From contig NZ_VNIP01000003.1 of the NCBI RefSeq assembly GCF_008370325.1, forward strand, positions 372,001-436,000: a stretch of DNA of 64,000 nucleotides, read 5' to 3'. Made by a program: the position numbers and the translations under genes. Below are positions 52,581 to 60,969 of the stretch, one piece after another. Below the pieces are notes generated by a model. That model searched no databases. It was not told the origin of the DNA and saw nothing but the letters and a program-made list of their open reading frames with translations. How positions within the stretch are numbered: position 1 is the stretch's first letter; each line of letters begins with the position of its first letter. The stretch comes from Martinezella tropici. GTDB taxonomy: Bacteria > Pseudomonadota > Alphaproteobacteria > Rhizobiales > Rhizobiaceae.

Positions 52581-54238
52581 CGATGGCCAATCTCGTTGAA
52601 ATCAAGAATCTGAAGGTCGAGGCGACGACCGACTCCGGTCGCATCGTCGAGATCATCAAGGGCGTCAGCTTCAATATCGCCAAGGGCGAGATTGTCGCAC
52701 TCATCGGTGAAAGCGGCTCGGGCAAGACGACAATCGCGCTGACGCTTATGGGACATGCACGCGAGGGCTGTCGCATCTCCGGCGGTACGATCGAAGTCGA
52801 TGGGCAGGACATGGCCGCCCTCTCCGAAAGCGAACGCTCGAAGGTCCGCGGCACAACGGTCGCCTATATTCCGCAAAGCGCGGCGGCCGCCTTCAACCCG
52901 GCGACGAAGATCATGGAGCAGGTGATCGAGGTCACCCGCATTCACCGGCTGATGGCTCCCGAACAAGCGCGCCAGCGCGCGATCGAGCTTTTCCGCGCGC
53001 TATCGCTGCCGAATCCGGAGACGATCGGCGAGCGATATCCGCATCAGGTTTCCGGCGGCCAGTTGCAGCGGCTGGCAGCGGCCATGGCCCTGATCGGCGA
53101 GCCCAAGCTGGTCATTTTCGATGAACCGACCACCGCACTCGACGTGACGACGCAGATCGACGTGCTGAAGGCGTTCAAATCCGTCATCCGTGCCGGCGAT
53201 ATTGCCGGCGTCTATGTTTCGCACGATCTGGCGGTCGTCGCCCAGATCGCCGATCGCATCGCTGTACTGAAGGGCGGTGAAATCCAGGAACTGGCGGGGA
53301 CGGAAACAATTCTTGCCCGGCCGAGCCATCCCTATACGCGCGAGCTGCTGGCAGCCTTCGAGCCGAAACAGGCCATTCGCGACAGCAAAACAGGCGGGGC
53401 GGCTGCATCTGTGCTGAGGATCGACAATCTCGTGGCGGGCTATGGCGATATCCAGGCCAACGGCCTACCGGCGGTCTGCGCGGTTCAATCCGTGAGCCTT
53501 GCGGTGGAGAAGGGTAGAAATCTCGGCATTATCGGCGAATCCGGATGCGGAAAATCAACGCTGGCGCGTGCGATCGCCGGTATATTGCCTGCGGTGGCCG
53601 GCACCATCGGCTTCAACGGCAGCGACATGAACCGCGCCGCGAAATTGCGCTCGCGCGATCAGCTGCGGGAGATGCAGATCGTCTTTCAATATGCCGATAC
53701 GGCACTCAATCCAGCAAAATCGATCGCCGATATTCTCGAGCGGCCCCTGGCCTTCTATCATGGGATGGATCGCAAGGCTCGGGAGGCCAGGGTCGACGAA
53801 TTGCTCGACATGGTGCGATTGCCGCGTGCTCTTCGCTATCGCTATCCGTCGGAATTGTCAGGTGGTCAGAAGCAGCGCGTGAATTTCGCCCGCGCGCTTG
53901 CCGCCGAGCCGCGCCTGATCATTTGCGATGAAATCACATCCGCTCTCGACACTGTCGTTGCGGCGGCGATCATCGACCTGCTCAAGGAACTGCAGCGTGA
54001 ACTGCATTTGTCCTACATCTTCATCAGCCACGACCTGTCGGTTGTCGAAGCGATCTGCGACGAGATCGTCGTGATGTATGACGGCAAAAAAGTTGAACAG
54101 ATTACGCGCGAAGCCGCAAATGCGCCCCGCCACCCCTATTCCCAGCTGTTGTTCGGATCCGTTCCGAAGCTTGATCCGACCTGGCTGGACAATCTCGTCC
54201 AGGATCCGGAACTCAAGCGTGAATATGGCCATGGCTAG
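52577..54238 (+). CDS. Fused dipeptide-type ABC ATPase (DppD-DppF)
   Basis: This 553-residue protein has two ABC ATPase domains in one chain. Domain 1 has Walker A GESGSGKTT near residue 39, signature VSGGQLQRLAAAMAL and Walker B LVIFDEPTTALD. Domain 2 has Walker A GESGCGKST near residue 321, signature LSGGQKQRVNFARAL and Walker B LIICDEITSALD; the usual DEPTSALD is changed to DEITSALD. In most systems these are separate DppD and DppF genes, and fused forms occur in rhizobial peptide and opine transporters. It ends the long rightward operon that begins at 45836. Confidence 0.9.
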   Translation: MTMANLVEIKNLKVEATTDSGRIVEIIKGVSFNIAKGEIVALIGESGSGKTTIALTLMGHAREGCRISGGTIEVDGQDMAALSESERSKVRGTTVAYIPQSAAAAFNPATKIMEQVIEVTRIHRLMAPEQARQRAIELFRALSLPNPETIGERYPHQVSGGQLQRLAAAMALIGEPKLVIFDEPTTALDVTTQIDVLKAFKSVIRAGDIAGVYVSHDLAVVAQIADRIAVLKGGEIQELAGTETILARPSHPYTRELLAAFEPKQAIRDSKTGGAAASVLRIDNLVAGYGDIQANGLPAVCAVQSVSLAVEKGRNLGIIGESGCGKSTLARAIAGILPAVAGTIGFNGSDMNRAAKLRSRDQLREMQIVFQYADTALNPAKSIADILERPLAFYHGMDRKAREARVDELLDMVRLPRALRYRYPSELSGGQKQRVNFARALAAEPRLIICDEITSALDTVVAAAIIDLLKELQRELHLSYIFISHDLSVVEAICDEIVVMYDGKKVEQITREAANAPRHPYSQLLFGSVPKLDPTWLDNLVQDPELKREYGHG

Positions 54239-54260
54239 CTGGAAATAGCTGAGACACTCG

Positions 54261-54737
54261 TTACATGGGAAACAGACTGGTCAGCGGCATGTGCGCCTTG
54301 ACGATCGGCGACTTGAGCACCACGAAGCTGAAATACTTGTCGATGCCGATATCCATGTCGGTCAGGCGTTCCATGATCGTCTGGTATTCTCCGATACCGG
54401 CCGTTACGAACTTCAGCATATAGTCGTAGCCACCTGAGACGAGGTGGCATTCGACCACCTGATCGACCTTCTCCACCGCCGAGAGGAAGCGTGCGAAGTC
54501 GATCTGCCGGTGGTTCTTGAGCGTGACTTCCGTAAACACGGTCAGTGTCTGGCCCAGTTTGCCGATATTGATCTGGGCCGAATATCCCTCGATATAGCCT
54601 TCCTGCTGCAGCTTCTTGACCCGCATCAGACAGGGGCTCGGCGACAGGTTGACCAGCTCCGCCAATTCGACATTGGTGATGCGGCCGTTCTTCTGAAGTT
54701 CGTACAGGATCTTGATGTCGATACGGTCGAGCTTCAT
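54261..54737 (-). CDS. Lrp/AsnC-family regulator
   Basis: This 158-residue regulator has the winged helix-turn-helix LDRIDIKILYELQKNGRITNVELAELVNLSPSPCLMRVKKLQQEGYI and an AsnC ligand-binding (RAM) domain with VVECHLVSGGYDYMLKFV. It starts at an ATG at 54737. Lrp-type proteins of this length sense an amino acid. It is convergent with the ABC operon (22 bp) and divergent from the FAD oxidase gene at 54963, so it could control either the catabolic region on its left or the oxidase on its right. Confidence 0.88.
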   Translation of the reverse strand: MKLDRIDIKILYELQKNGRITNVELAELVNLSPSPCLMRVKKLQQEGYIEGYSAQINIGKLGQTLTVFTEVTLKNHRQIDFARFLSAVEKVDQVVECHLVSGGYDYMLKFVTAGIGEYQTIMERLTDMDIGIDKYFSFVVLKSPIVKAHMPLTSLFPM

Positions 54738-54962
54738 CGGCAAATCTTTCCCATATGAGGCAGCATTTTATGCTGCGAATTCTCCAAGATCGAGCATAAC
54801 ACCATGGTCCATCTTGTCTATTTCATTCTGCATGAACCGAGCCGGCACAATCAGCCGCTTGGTTCGTCATGAGCAGAATCTTATGCCGCGTGGCGCGGTT
54901 GTGCGGCAGCTTCATGTCCGATCATTTCGCTATGCTGTCGGCTCGATAGGAGACCCGCATCC

Positions 54963-56288
54963 ATGCCTGCACCGCTCACCCTTGTCGAAAACTCTCCCGA
55001 ATTGCCGGCCTCTGCCGATGTCGTCGTCATCGGAGCCGGGATTGTCGGCGTTTTTACGGCCTATTATCTGGCGAAACGGGGCCTCAAAGTCGTTCTCCTC
55101 GAAAAGGGCCGCGTCGGTGCCGAACAATCCAGTCGAAACTGGGGCTGGTGCAGGCAGCAGAACCGCGACGCCCGCGAGCTGCCGATGGCAACGAAAAGCC
55201 TCGAGCTCTGGGACCAATTCGCTGCGGAAACCGGGGAGAACACCGGTTTTCGCCGCTGCGGCCTCTTCTATCTGAGCAATCGCGAGGAGGAGCTTGCCGG
55301 ATGGGCTCGCTGGCGCGACTTTGCCCGCGGTGTCGGCGTTACCACGCATATGCTCGACGGCGCTCAAGCCAGCGAGCGCGGCAAGGCAACCGGACGCAGC
55401 TGGAAGGGCGGCGTCTTTTCGCCGACGGATGGCATTGCCGATCCGGCCAATGCCGCTCCGGCGGTCGCTCGCGCCCTGATGAAGCTGGGCGGCTGCCTGC
55501 GCCAGAACTGCGCAGCGCGCGGCATAGAAACCGAAGGCGGAAAGCTCTCCGCCATCGTTACCGAGGAAGGCACGATCAGGACCAGGATTGCCATCCTGTC
55601 CGGCGGCGCCTGGGCCTCGTCCTTCTGCCGCCAGCTCGGCGTCCGCTTCCCGCAGGCGTCGATCCGTTCATCGATCCTATCGGTCAGCGCCGGCGACGGC
55701 GAGCTCCCGGATGCTCTTCATACCGCGTATGTTTCGGTGACGCGCAGAGGCGACGGCGGCCATACGCTGGCGATCAGCGGGCGTGGCCGCGTCGATCCCA
55801 CGCCACAAAACATGCGGTTCGGGGCTCAGTTTCTGCCGATGTTCATTCGCCGCTGGCGCGCACTTTCCCTGGGCGGGTTCGAGGGCTTTCGCAGCGGCCA
55901 TGAAAACCTGTCGCGCTGGCGCCTGGATCGGCCGACACCGATGGAGCGGATGCGCATCCTCGATCCGGCGGTCGACAGAGGCACGATCCAGCTTACCTAT
56001 GACCGCGCGGTCGAATTGCTGCCTGCCATCGCAAGCCGCCGCATTACCGCAAGCTGGGCCGGCTACATCGATTCGACGCCGGATGGCGTGCCCGGCATAG
56101 GCGAGATCGCAACCATACCAGGCTTTGTGCTGGCCGCCGGTTTCAGCGGTCACGGCTTCGGCATCGGACCGGGAGCCGGCCACCTGATCGCCGATATCGT
56201 CACCGGTGCCGCGCCGATAGTCGACGCGAAACCCTATCATCCCGACCGCTTCCTGCAATCCGCATGGGGCAAGGTCGCCGACTTCTGA
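54963..56288 (+). CDS. DadA-like FAD-dependent oxidoreductase
   Basis: This 441-residue flavoprotein of the DAO fold begins with ADVVVIGAGIVGVFTAYYLAKRGLKVVLLEKG and has the conserved block EQSSRNWGWCRQQNRDARELP, found in a subgroup of rhizobial oxidases, and a C-terminal GFSGHGFGIGPGAGHLIADIVTG. It would oxidise a D-amino acid or an N-substituted amino acid. It starts the rightward pair with the LysR gene 59 bp downstream and is divergent from the Lrp gene, 225 bp away, which may be its regulator. Confidence 0.87.
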   Translation: MPAPLTLVENSPELPASADVVVIGAGIVGVFTAYYLAKRGLKVVLLEKGRVGAEQSSRNWGWCRQQNRDARELPMATKSLELWDQFAAETGENTGFRRCGLFYLSNREEELAGWARWRDFARGVGVTTHMLDGAQASERGKATGRSWKGGVFSPTDGIADPANAAPAVARALMKLGGCLRQNCAARGIETEGGKLSAIVTEEGTIRTRIAILSGGAWASSFCRQLGVRFPQASIRSSILSVSAGDGELPDALHTAYVSVTRRGDGGHTLAISGRGRVDPTPQNMRFGAQFLPMFIRRWRALSLGGFEGFRSGHENLSRWRLDRPTPMERMRILDPAVDRGTIQLTYDRAVELLPAIASRRITASWAGYIDSTPDGVPGIGEIATIPGFVLAAGFSGHGFGIGPGAGHLIADIVTGAAPIVDAKPYHPDRFLQSAWGKVADF

Positions 56289-56347
56289 AATAGACCGTCC
56301 GTGCTAGACTTCGCCGACAACCGAACCAGACAACACGGAATTTCTTG

Positions 56348-57256
56348 ATGCAGGCCCGTCAGCTCGAAGTCTTCTGCATGCTCATGCGATCTGGAACGGT
56401 GACCGGCGCTGCCGCCATGCTCAATATTACGCAGCCGGCGCTGAGCCAGATCTTGCTGCATGCCGAAGACCAGCTGGGGTTCAAACTCTTCAACCGCGTG
56501 CGCGGCAAGCTGGTCCCCACACGCGAGGCCGAAGAACTATATCCGGAGGCCGAGCGCATCTTTTCCGAGCTCGGCGCGCTTCGGCGCCGAACGACCGACA
56601 TGCGCTTCGGGCGGACGGGGTTGATCAGGATCGCCGCAACAACGCCGCCTGCCATGTCGATCGTTCCCAAGGCACTTCTCGCCTTCAGGACCACCTATCC
56701 GGATATCGTCGTCCGCTCGCTGATCGCGCCGCTGATCAATGTCGTGGACATGATCCGCAATGGCGATGCCCCGCTCGGCATCGTCATGAACAACATTGCG
56801 CGCCCCGGCATCGATGTCGAAACGCTCGGATATGCCGAACTCATCTGCATCGTGCCGGAAGGGCACCATCTTGCCGCGCGCGACAGTATAACCTTCGCCG
56901 ATCTTCAGAACGAGACCCTGATTTCCTACCGCGCCGACACCTTCCCTGGCCAGCTGCTTGCCAATGCCGCGGCAACCGAAAATCAGTCATTCAATCCCGC
57001 GATCGAGATCGATATCTCCATTACCGCCTTGCCTTTTGTCCGCAATGGCTTTGGTGTCGCAATCGTGGATGGCCTCCTGCCGTGGGAACAGTTTCCCGGT
57101 CTCGTGCGCCGGCCGCTGCTGCCGCGAAAGACGGTACCAATCGCGCTTTTGACCAGCCGGGACCGCCCCTTGACGGGCAGCCATCTTACGATGCGCGACT
57201 ATCTGCGCCAGGCCTGTGCCGGCGTGCTGAAGGATGGCGACGCCGTGCCGGAGTAA
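56348..57256 (+). CDS. LysR-family transcriptional regulator
   Basis: This 302-residue regulator has the N-terminal helix-turn-helix MQARQLEVFCMLMRSGTVTGAAAMLNITQPALSQILLHAEDQLGFKLFNR and an effector domain opening IRIAATTPPAMSIVPKALLAF. It belongs to the GltC/CbbR-like group; NocR and OccR of Agrobacterium, which sense opines, fall in the same broad group. The ATG at 56348 is preferred to the TTG just before it. It follows the DadA-like oxidase on the same strand and is convergent with the oxidase-hydantoinase operon. It may regulate one or both. Confidence 0.87.
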   Translation: MQARQLEVFCMLMRSGTVTGAAAMLNITQPALSQILLHAEDQLGFKLFNRVRGKLVPTREAEELYPEAERIFSELGALRRRTTDMRFGRTGLIRIAATTPPAMSIVPKALLAFRTTYPDIVVRSLIAPLINVVDMIRNGDAPLGIVMNNIARPGIDVETLGYAELICIVPEGHHLAARDSITFADLQNETLISYRADTFPGQLLANAAATENQSFNPAIEIDISITALPFVRNGFGVAIVDGLLPWEQFPGLVRRPLLPRKTVPIALLTSRDRPLTGSHLTMRDYLRQACAGVLKDGDAVPE

Positions 57257-57287
57257 AATCGCGCCCATATGATCAAAGCGAGCCTGG

Positions 57288-58658
57288 TCACTTCTCATTG
57301 ATCCAGGGTCCGATCGGCAGCGGACGAACAGGCGCCTGCTCACGCAGGCGACCGACCTCGCAGACGGGGATTCCCGCACGCTCCGCAATCAGTTCGGCGC
57401 CGGCGAGCTGACAAAACCGTCCCTGGCATCGTCCCATACCCACGCGCACCATTGACTTCACCCGGTTTGCCTCACTTCCGGCATAGTCGACGCTTTCACG
57501 CAGATCGCCGGCGCTGATGCCTTCGCAACGGCAAACCATCGTTTCATCGGAAACGGAGCGGACCATGCCGGCGGGCCAGGGAAAGGCGCGGGCGATGGCG
57601 CGAGCAAAGCGTTCGTAGCGGGCGAGCCGCCGGAGATCCCGTGCCGGATTAGGATAAGGTAATCCCATATCGGCAAGGCAGGCGCTTGCGGCAAGCCGTC
57701 CTGCAACTTCCGCGCCATCGGCGCCAAGGATTCGCAGCCCGTCCCCGGCAAGATAGACGCCATCGGCAGACCGGCCCATTCGATCCGCCTGCGGCAGCCA
57801 TTGGGCCCAGCCCGGATCGTAATCGAACCTGCATTGGGCTAGGCCGGCAAGTTGGGTTTCGGCCCTCAAATGCCAACCAATGCCGACCATATCGCATTCG
57901 GTGTGGTGGTCGAGCCCGCCAGCATCCCGCCAGCGAACGGCGGCCGGTCCGGTCTCGTCGCTAATGATATCCGTCAGCGTCACACCCGCGCGATATATCA
58001 GGCCGAGTTTCATCCGCATCGCCAGGCCCCGCAGGACCAGGACCGGCCTTGCCATCATGCCTGGAAGGGCAAGGATCTGGTTTCGAACGGAAGAGGTATC
58101 GAGAACGGCCGCAACATTCGCTCCAGCCTTCAGAAGCTGGATCGCAACGAGGGTCAGCAGCGGCCCGGAACCCGCCAGAACGATCCTTTGCCCCAAGGCG
58201 ATGCCTTGCGCCTTCAGCGCGATCTGCGCGGCTCCGAGACTGTAGACGCCGGGCGCCTGCCAGCCGGATACCGGCACCAGACGGTCGGTCGCACCGGTTG
58301 CGAGTATCAGCCGGTCATAGACGAACTCCCGGCGACCGGCTGGCGTCAGCACCTGCAGCATATTGGCGGCGAGCGCCATCGCTGAGCTTTGCGGATGGTA
58401 GTCGACCTCTCCGCGCGCCACCATGCGATCGAAGAGAGAATGAAGGGCAAGGGCTTTGCCGGCCTCCGATCCATAGAGCTGCTCGGCCGACCGCGTAAAA
58501 CCCTCCGGGGGACGACGATATATCTGGCCGCCCGCCCTCATCCCCTCATCGATGACGACGGGCCGGATACCGGCGGCCACCAGAAGCTCGGCTGCGCGTA
58601 TGCCCGCCGGACCTGCCCCGACAATCACCGTTGCCTTCTGGTCATTCGCCACCGTCAT
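57288..58658 (-). CDS. Alpha subunit of a three-component FAD/[2Fe-2S] oxidase (OoxA/HcnB type)
   Basis: This 456-residue protein has an N-terminal FAD/NAD-binding Rossmann motif ATVIVGAGPAGIRAAELLVAAG, a central NAD(P)-like domain, and a C-terminal BFD-like [2Fe-2S] domain with CRCEG and, further on, GMGRCQGRFCQ, four cysteines in all. This domain order is that of octopine/nopaline oxidase subunit A, hydrogen cyanide synthase HcnB and D-hydroxyproline dehydrogenase. It overlaps the small ferredoxin gene by four bases. The substrate is expected to be an N-substituted amino acid or imino acid; the family does not fix it. Confidence 0.87.
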   Translation of the reverse strand: MTVANDQKATVIVGAGPAGIRAAELLVAAGIRPVVIDEGMRAGGQIYRRPPEGFTRSAEQLYGSEAGKALALHSLFDRMVARGEVDYHPQSSAMALAANMLQVLTPAGRREFVYDRLILATGATDRLVPVSGWQAPGVYSLGAAQIALKAQGIALGQRIVLAGSGPLLTLVAIQLLKAGANVAAVLDTSSVRNQILALPGMMARPVLVLRGLAMRMKLGLIYRAGVTLTDIISDETGPAAVRWRDAGGLDHHTECDMVGIGWHLRAETQLAGLAQCRFDYDPGWAQWLPQADRMGRSADGVYLAGDGLRILGADGAEVAGRLAASACLADMGLPYPNPARDLRRLARYERFARAIARAFPWPAGMVRSVSDETMVCRCEGISAGDLRESVDYAGSEANRVKSMVRVGMGRCQGRFCQLAGAELIAERAGIPVCEVGRLREQAPVRPLPIGPWINEK

Positions 58659-58978
58659 GGCCAATCTCCCGGCGCCTGGGTCATCAGGGACATGCCGTTG
58701 CCGACGAGGGTCGAACAGGCGCGCAGGTGGGTTCCATCCTGTTGCCAGACCCAGCAGTCCTGGCAAGCGCCCATCAGGCAGAAGCCCGCCCGCCCTTCCG
58801 GCCCGAATTCGGATTGCCGAAGAACCGGCGAGAATGTCAGCATCGCCGTCAACACCGTATCGCCGACCAAGGCTTCCCGTTCCATGCTGTCAAGCAGGAA
58901 GCGGACGGGTTGCCGACCTTTCTCGGCGAGGCGGACGATACGCCCCACTTCTCCAGCCGGACGCTGACCCTTGCTCAT
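58655..58978 (-). CDS. Small [2Fe-2S] subunit of the oxidase (HcnA/SoxH-like ferredoxin)
   Basis: This 107-residue 2Fe-2S_4 domain protein has cluster cysteines in GFCLMGACQDCWVWQQ and a later LRACST. It carries electrons within the oxidase complex formed with the product of the next gene (57288-58658). Its start overlaps the hydantoinase B stop by four bases and its stop overlaps the alpha subunit start by four, so three genes are coupled. The length is typical of HcnA and the small subunit of opine oxidases. Confidence 0.88.
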   Translation of the reverse strand: MSKGQRPAGEVGRIVRLAEKGRQPVRFLLDSMEREALVGDTVLTAMLTFSPVLRQSEFGPEGRAGFCLMGACQDCWVWQQDGTHLRACSTLVGNGMSLMTQAPGDWP

Positions 58979-60963
58979 TCGGCCGCCTCTTTGACCGGAA
59001 GACGAACCTCAGGCATTTCCGGGAACCGGGCGCGAACATCGGCAAAAGCCGCAGCAACGCCCTCACGTCCGGCACGTCCCTTCATTCGGCGAAAAATCTC
59101 CGTCTTGGTGAAGAACCGCCAGTGGATCGGAAGACAGGCTAGAATATCCGTGAGCAGGTTGTAGGCAGTGGGTGTCCACTGTGCCTCGTAACCGTCTCGC
59201 TCCGCGCCGTAATGGAAGTGGGCAGTCGGACCCGTGCGCGATGCCCTGAGACGGGACGTTTCGGCTTCATCCACTTTGCCGTCACGGATGACCACGCCGT
59301 AATCGCGCTCGGCGGCATCAAGGGAAACATAGCCGCGCTCCACATCCTGCAGCACACGCCAGGCCTCGCGCTCAAGCGGATTTCCGCGACCGCCGCCTCC
59401 GGCCGAGCGGATCTCAAGCACGTCTCCCGGCTGCAGGACGGCGGTATCGATATTGCCGAGCCGGCGATAATCCTCACGCCCCGGGTTCAGCACCATGTCG
59501 GACAGCCCCGCCGCCTTGCCGCCGAGCAGCCCCCAGGGACGGAAGAAACTGCGGTCGCGGTTGCGGGCCGTGATACGGCTTCCGGGCGCGAACACGCGGA
59601 ACGCCATTTCGGTCGCAAGGCCCCCACGCCAACGGCCAGCACCACCGCTGTCTTTGGCAAGCCCGTATTTGACGAACTCGATCGGCACTTCTGTTTCCGT
59701 GATTTCGATCGGCGTGTTCTTCAAATAGGCGGCATCGGCACCCGAACCGTTGGTTCCGTCACGATGCGGCATCCCGCCGCCGCCGCCGACCACCGGATTG
59801 ACGGCGGCGATTACGCTGCGGCCCGTCCGTTCGTCCGTGGTCATGACGTTGACGATGCAATTATTGCCGGCCGGTGCCGCAGGCAGCAATTCGGGAACCG
59901 CCTGACAGAAGGCGCCGAAGATCACGGACCGCAAGCGCGCGCAGGTCAGCGAACGCATGCCGACAGCCGCCGGTGATACCGGATTGAGAACGCTCCCTTG
60001 CGGCGCAATGCAGGTGAAGGGGCGGGTCAGCCCCGTGTTGAGCAGGATCTTGGGGTTCAGCGTGTAGAGAATGTAATAGACGCCGACCAGCAGCATGGTG
60101 TGGCGCGGATCGCCGCCCGACGGAACGTTCAGCGACGAGCCGAGCTGCGGATCGGATCCGGTAAAATCGAGGATCGCCTCATCGCCCCTGATCGTCAGCG
60201 TCAGCTTCAGGCGGCAAGGATTGGCCTCGACGGAATCCTCGTCGGCATAATCGGCGAATTCCCAAGTGCCATCCGGCATTGTCCGCAGGAGATCACGCGC
60301 CTGCGCTTCGGCGTGATCCAGAAGCACCTCTGTGCCTTCGAGAAATGCCTGCTTGCCGAATTTCTCGACCATGGCCAGGATCTTGCGCTCACCGGTGTTG
60401 AGCGCACCGACCAGCGCCTTGATGTCGCCGATGTTGAGATCGGGTTTGCGGACATTCGTAGCCATGATTTCCAGGATGTCGTCGTCGAAGACACCTTCGT
60501 TGACCAGCTTCATCGGCGGAAAGCGAATGCCTTCCTGGTGTATCTCCGTCAACGCGCGTGACAGGGAGGCCGGTACGGCACCGCCCATGTCGGTGTTGTG
60601 GATATGCCCGCCGGTCCAGGCGATGATCTCGCCGTCATAAAAAACGGGCTTCCAAAGGTGCGTATCCGGTGCGTGCGTGGCCACGAAGCAGGAATAGGGA
60701 TCGTTGGTAAAAGCAACGTCGCCCGGCTTGTAGTCCCCGATCATTTCGATGGCCCGGGTATAGGTAAGTCCCGGATACCATGTTGCGCCAAGACCCATCG
60801 GAACGCCGAAGGTTTCACCCTTGCGATTGATCAGCATAACGGTGAAATCCTCCGTCTCTTTGACGAAGGCCGAATGGGCCGTCCGCTGCAGCGTATAGGC
60901 CATGTTTTCGGCGGCAGCCCTGGTATGGTTGGCAAACACTTGAAGGTTCGAACGGTCAAACAT
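58975..60963 (-). CDS. Hydantoinase B/oxoprolinase family subunit
   Basis: This 662-residue protein of the HyuB/acetone-carboxylase alpha-like family has AFTNDPYSCFVATHAPDTHLWKPVFYDGEIIAWTGGHIHNTDMGG in three recognisable blocks near residues 80-130, including the metal-ligand region HIHNTDMGG. Family members are usually 500-600 residues; the last 100 residues here (from about 560) are an extension I do not recognise. With subunit A it would hydrolyse a cyclic amide such as a hydantoin or 5-oxoproline using ATP, or carboxylate a ketone. It starts at ATG 60963. Confidence 0.87.
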   Translation of the reverse strand: MFDRSNLQVFANHTRAAAENMAYTLQRTAHSAFVKETEDFTVMLINRKGETFGVPMGLGATWYPGLTYTRAIEMIGDYKPGDVAFTNDPYSCFVATHAPDTHLWKPVFYDGEIIAWTGGHIHNTDMGGAVPASLSRALTEIHQEGIRFPPMKLVNEGVFDDDILEIMATNVRKPDLNIGDIKALVGALNTGERKILAMVEKFGKQAFLEGTEVLLDHAEAQARDLLRTMPDGTWEFADYADEDSVEANPCRLKLTLTIRGDEAILDFTGSDPQLGSSLNVPSGGDPRHTMLLVGVYYILYTLNPKILLNTGLTRPFTCIAPQGSVLNPVSPAAVGMRSLTCARLRSVIFGAFCQAVPELLPAAPAGNNCIVNVMTTDERTGRSVIAAVNPVVGGGGGMPHRDGTNGSGADAAYLKNTPIEITETEVPIEFVKYGLAKDSGGAGRWRGGLATEMAFRVFAPGSRITARNRDRSFFRPWGLLGGKAAGLSDMVLNPGREDYRRLGNIDTAVLQPGDVLEIRSAGGGGRGNPLEREAWRVLQDVERGYVSLDAAERDYGVVIRDGKVDEAETSRLRASRTGPTAHFHYGAERDGYEAQWTPTAYNLLTDILACLPIHWRFFTKTEIFRRMKGRAGREGVAAAFADVRARFPEMPEVRLPVKEAAE

Positions 60964-60969
60964 GGGCCG

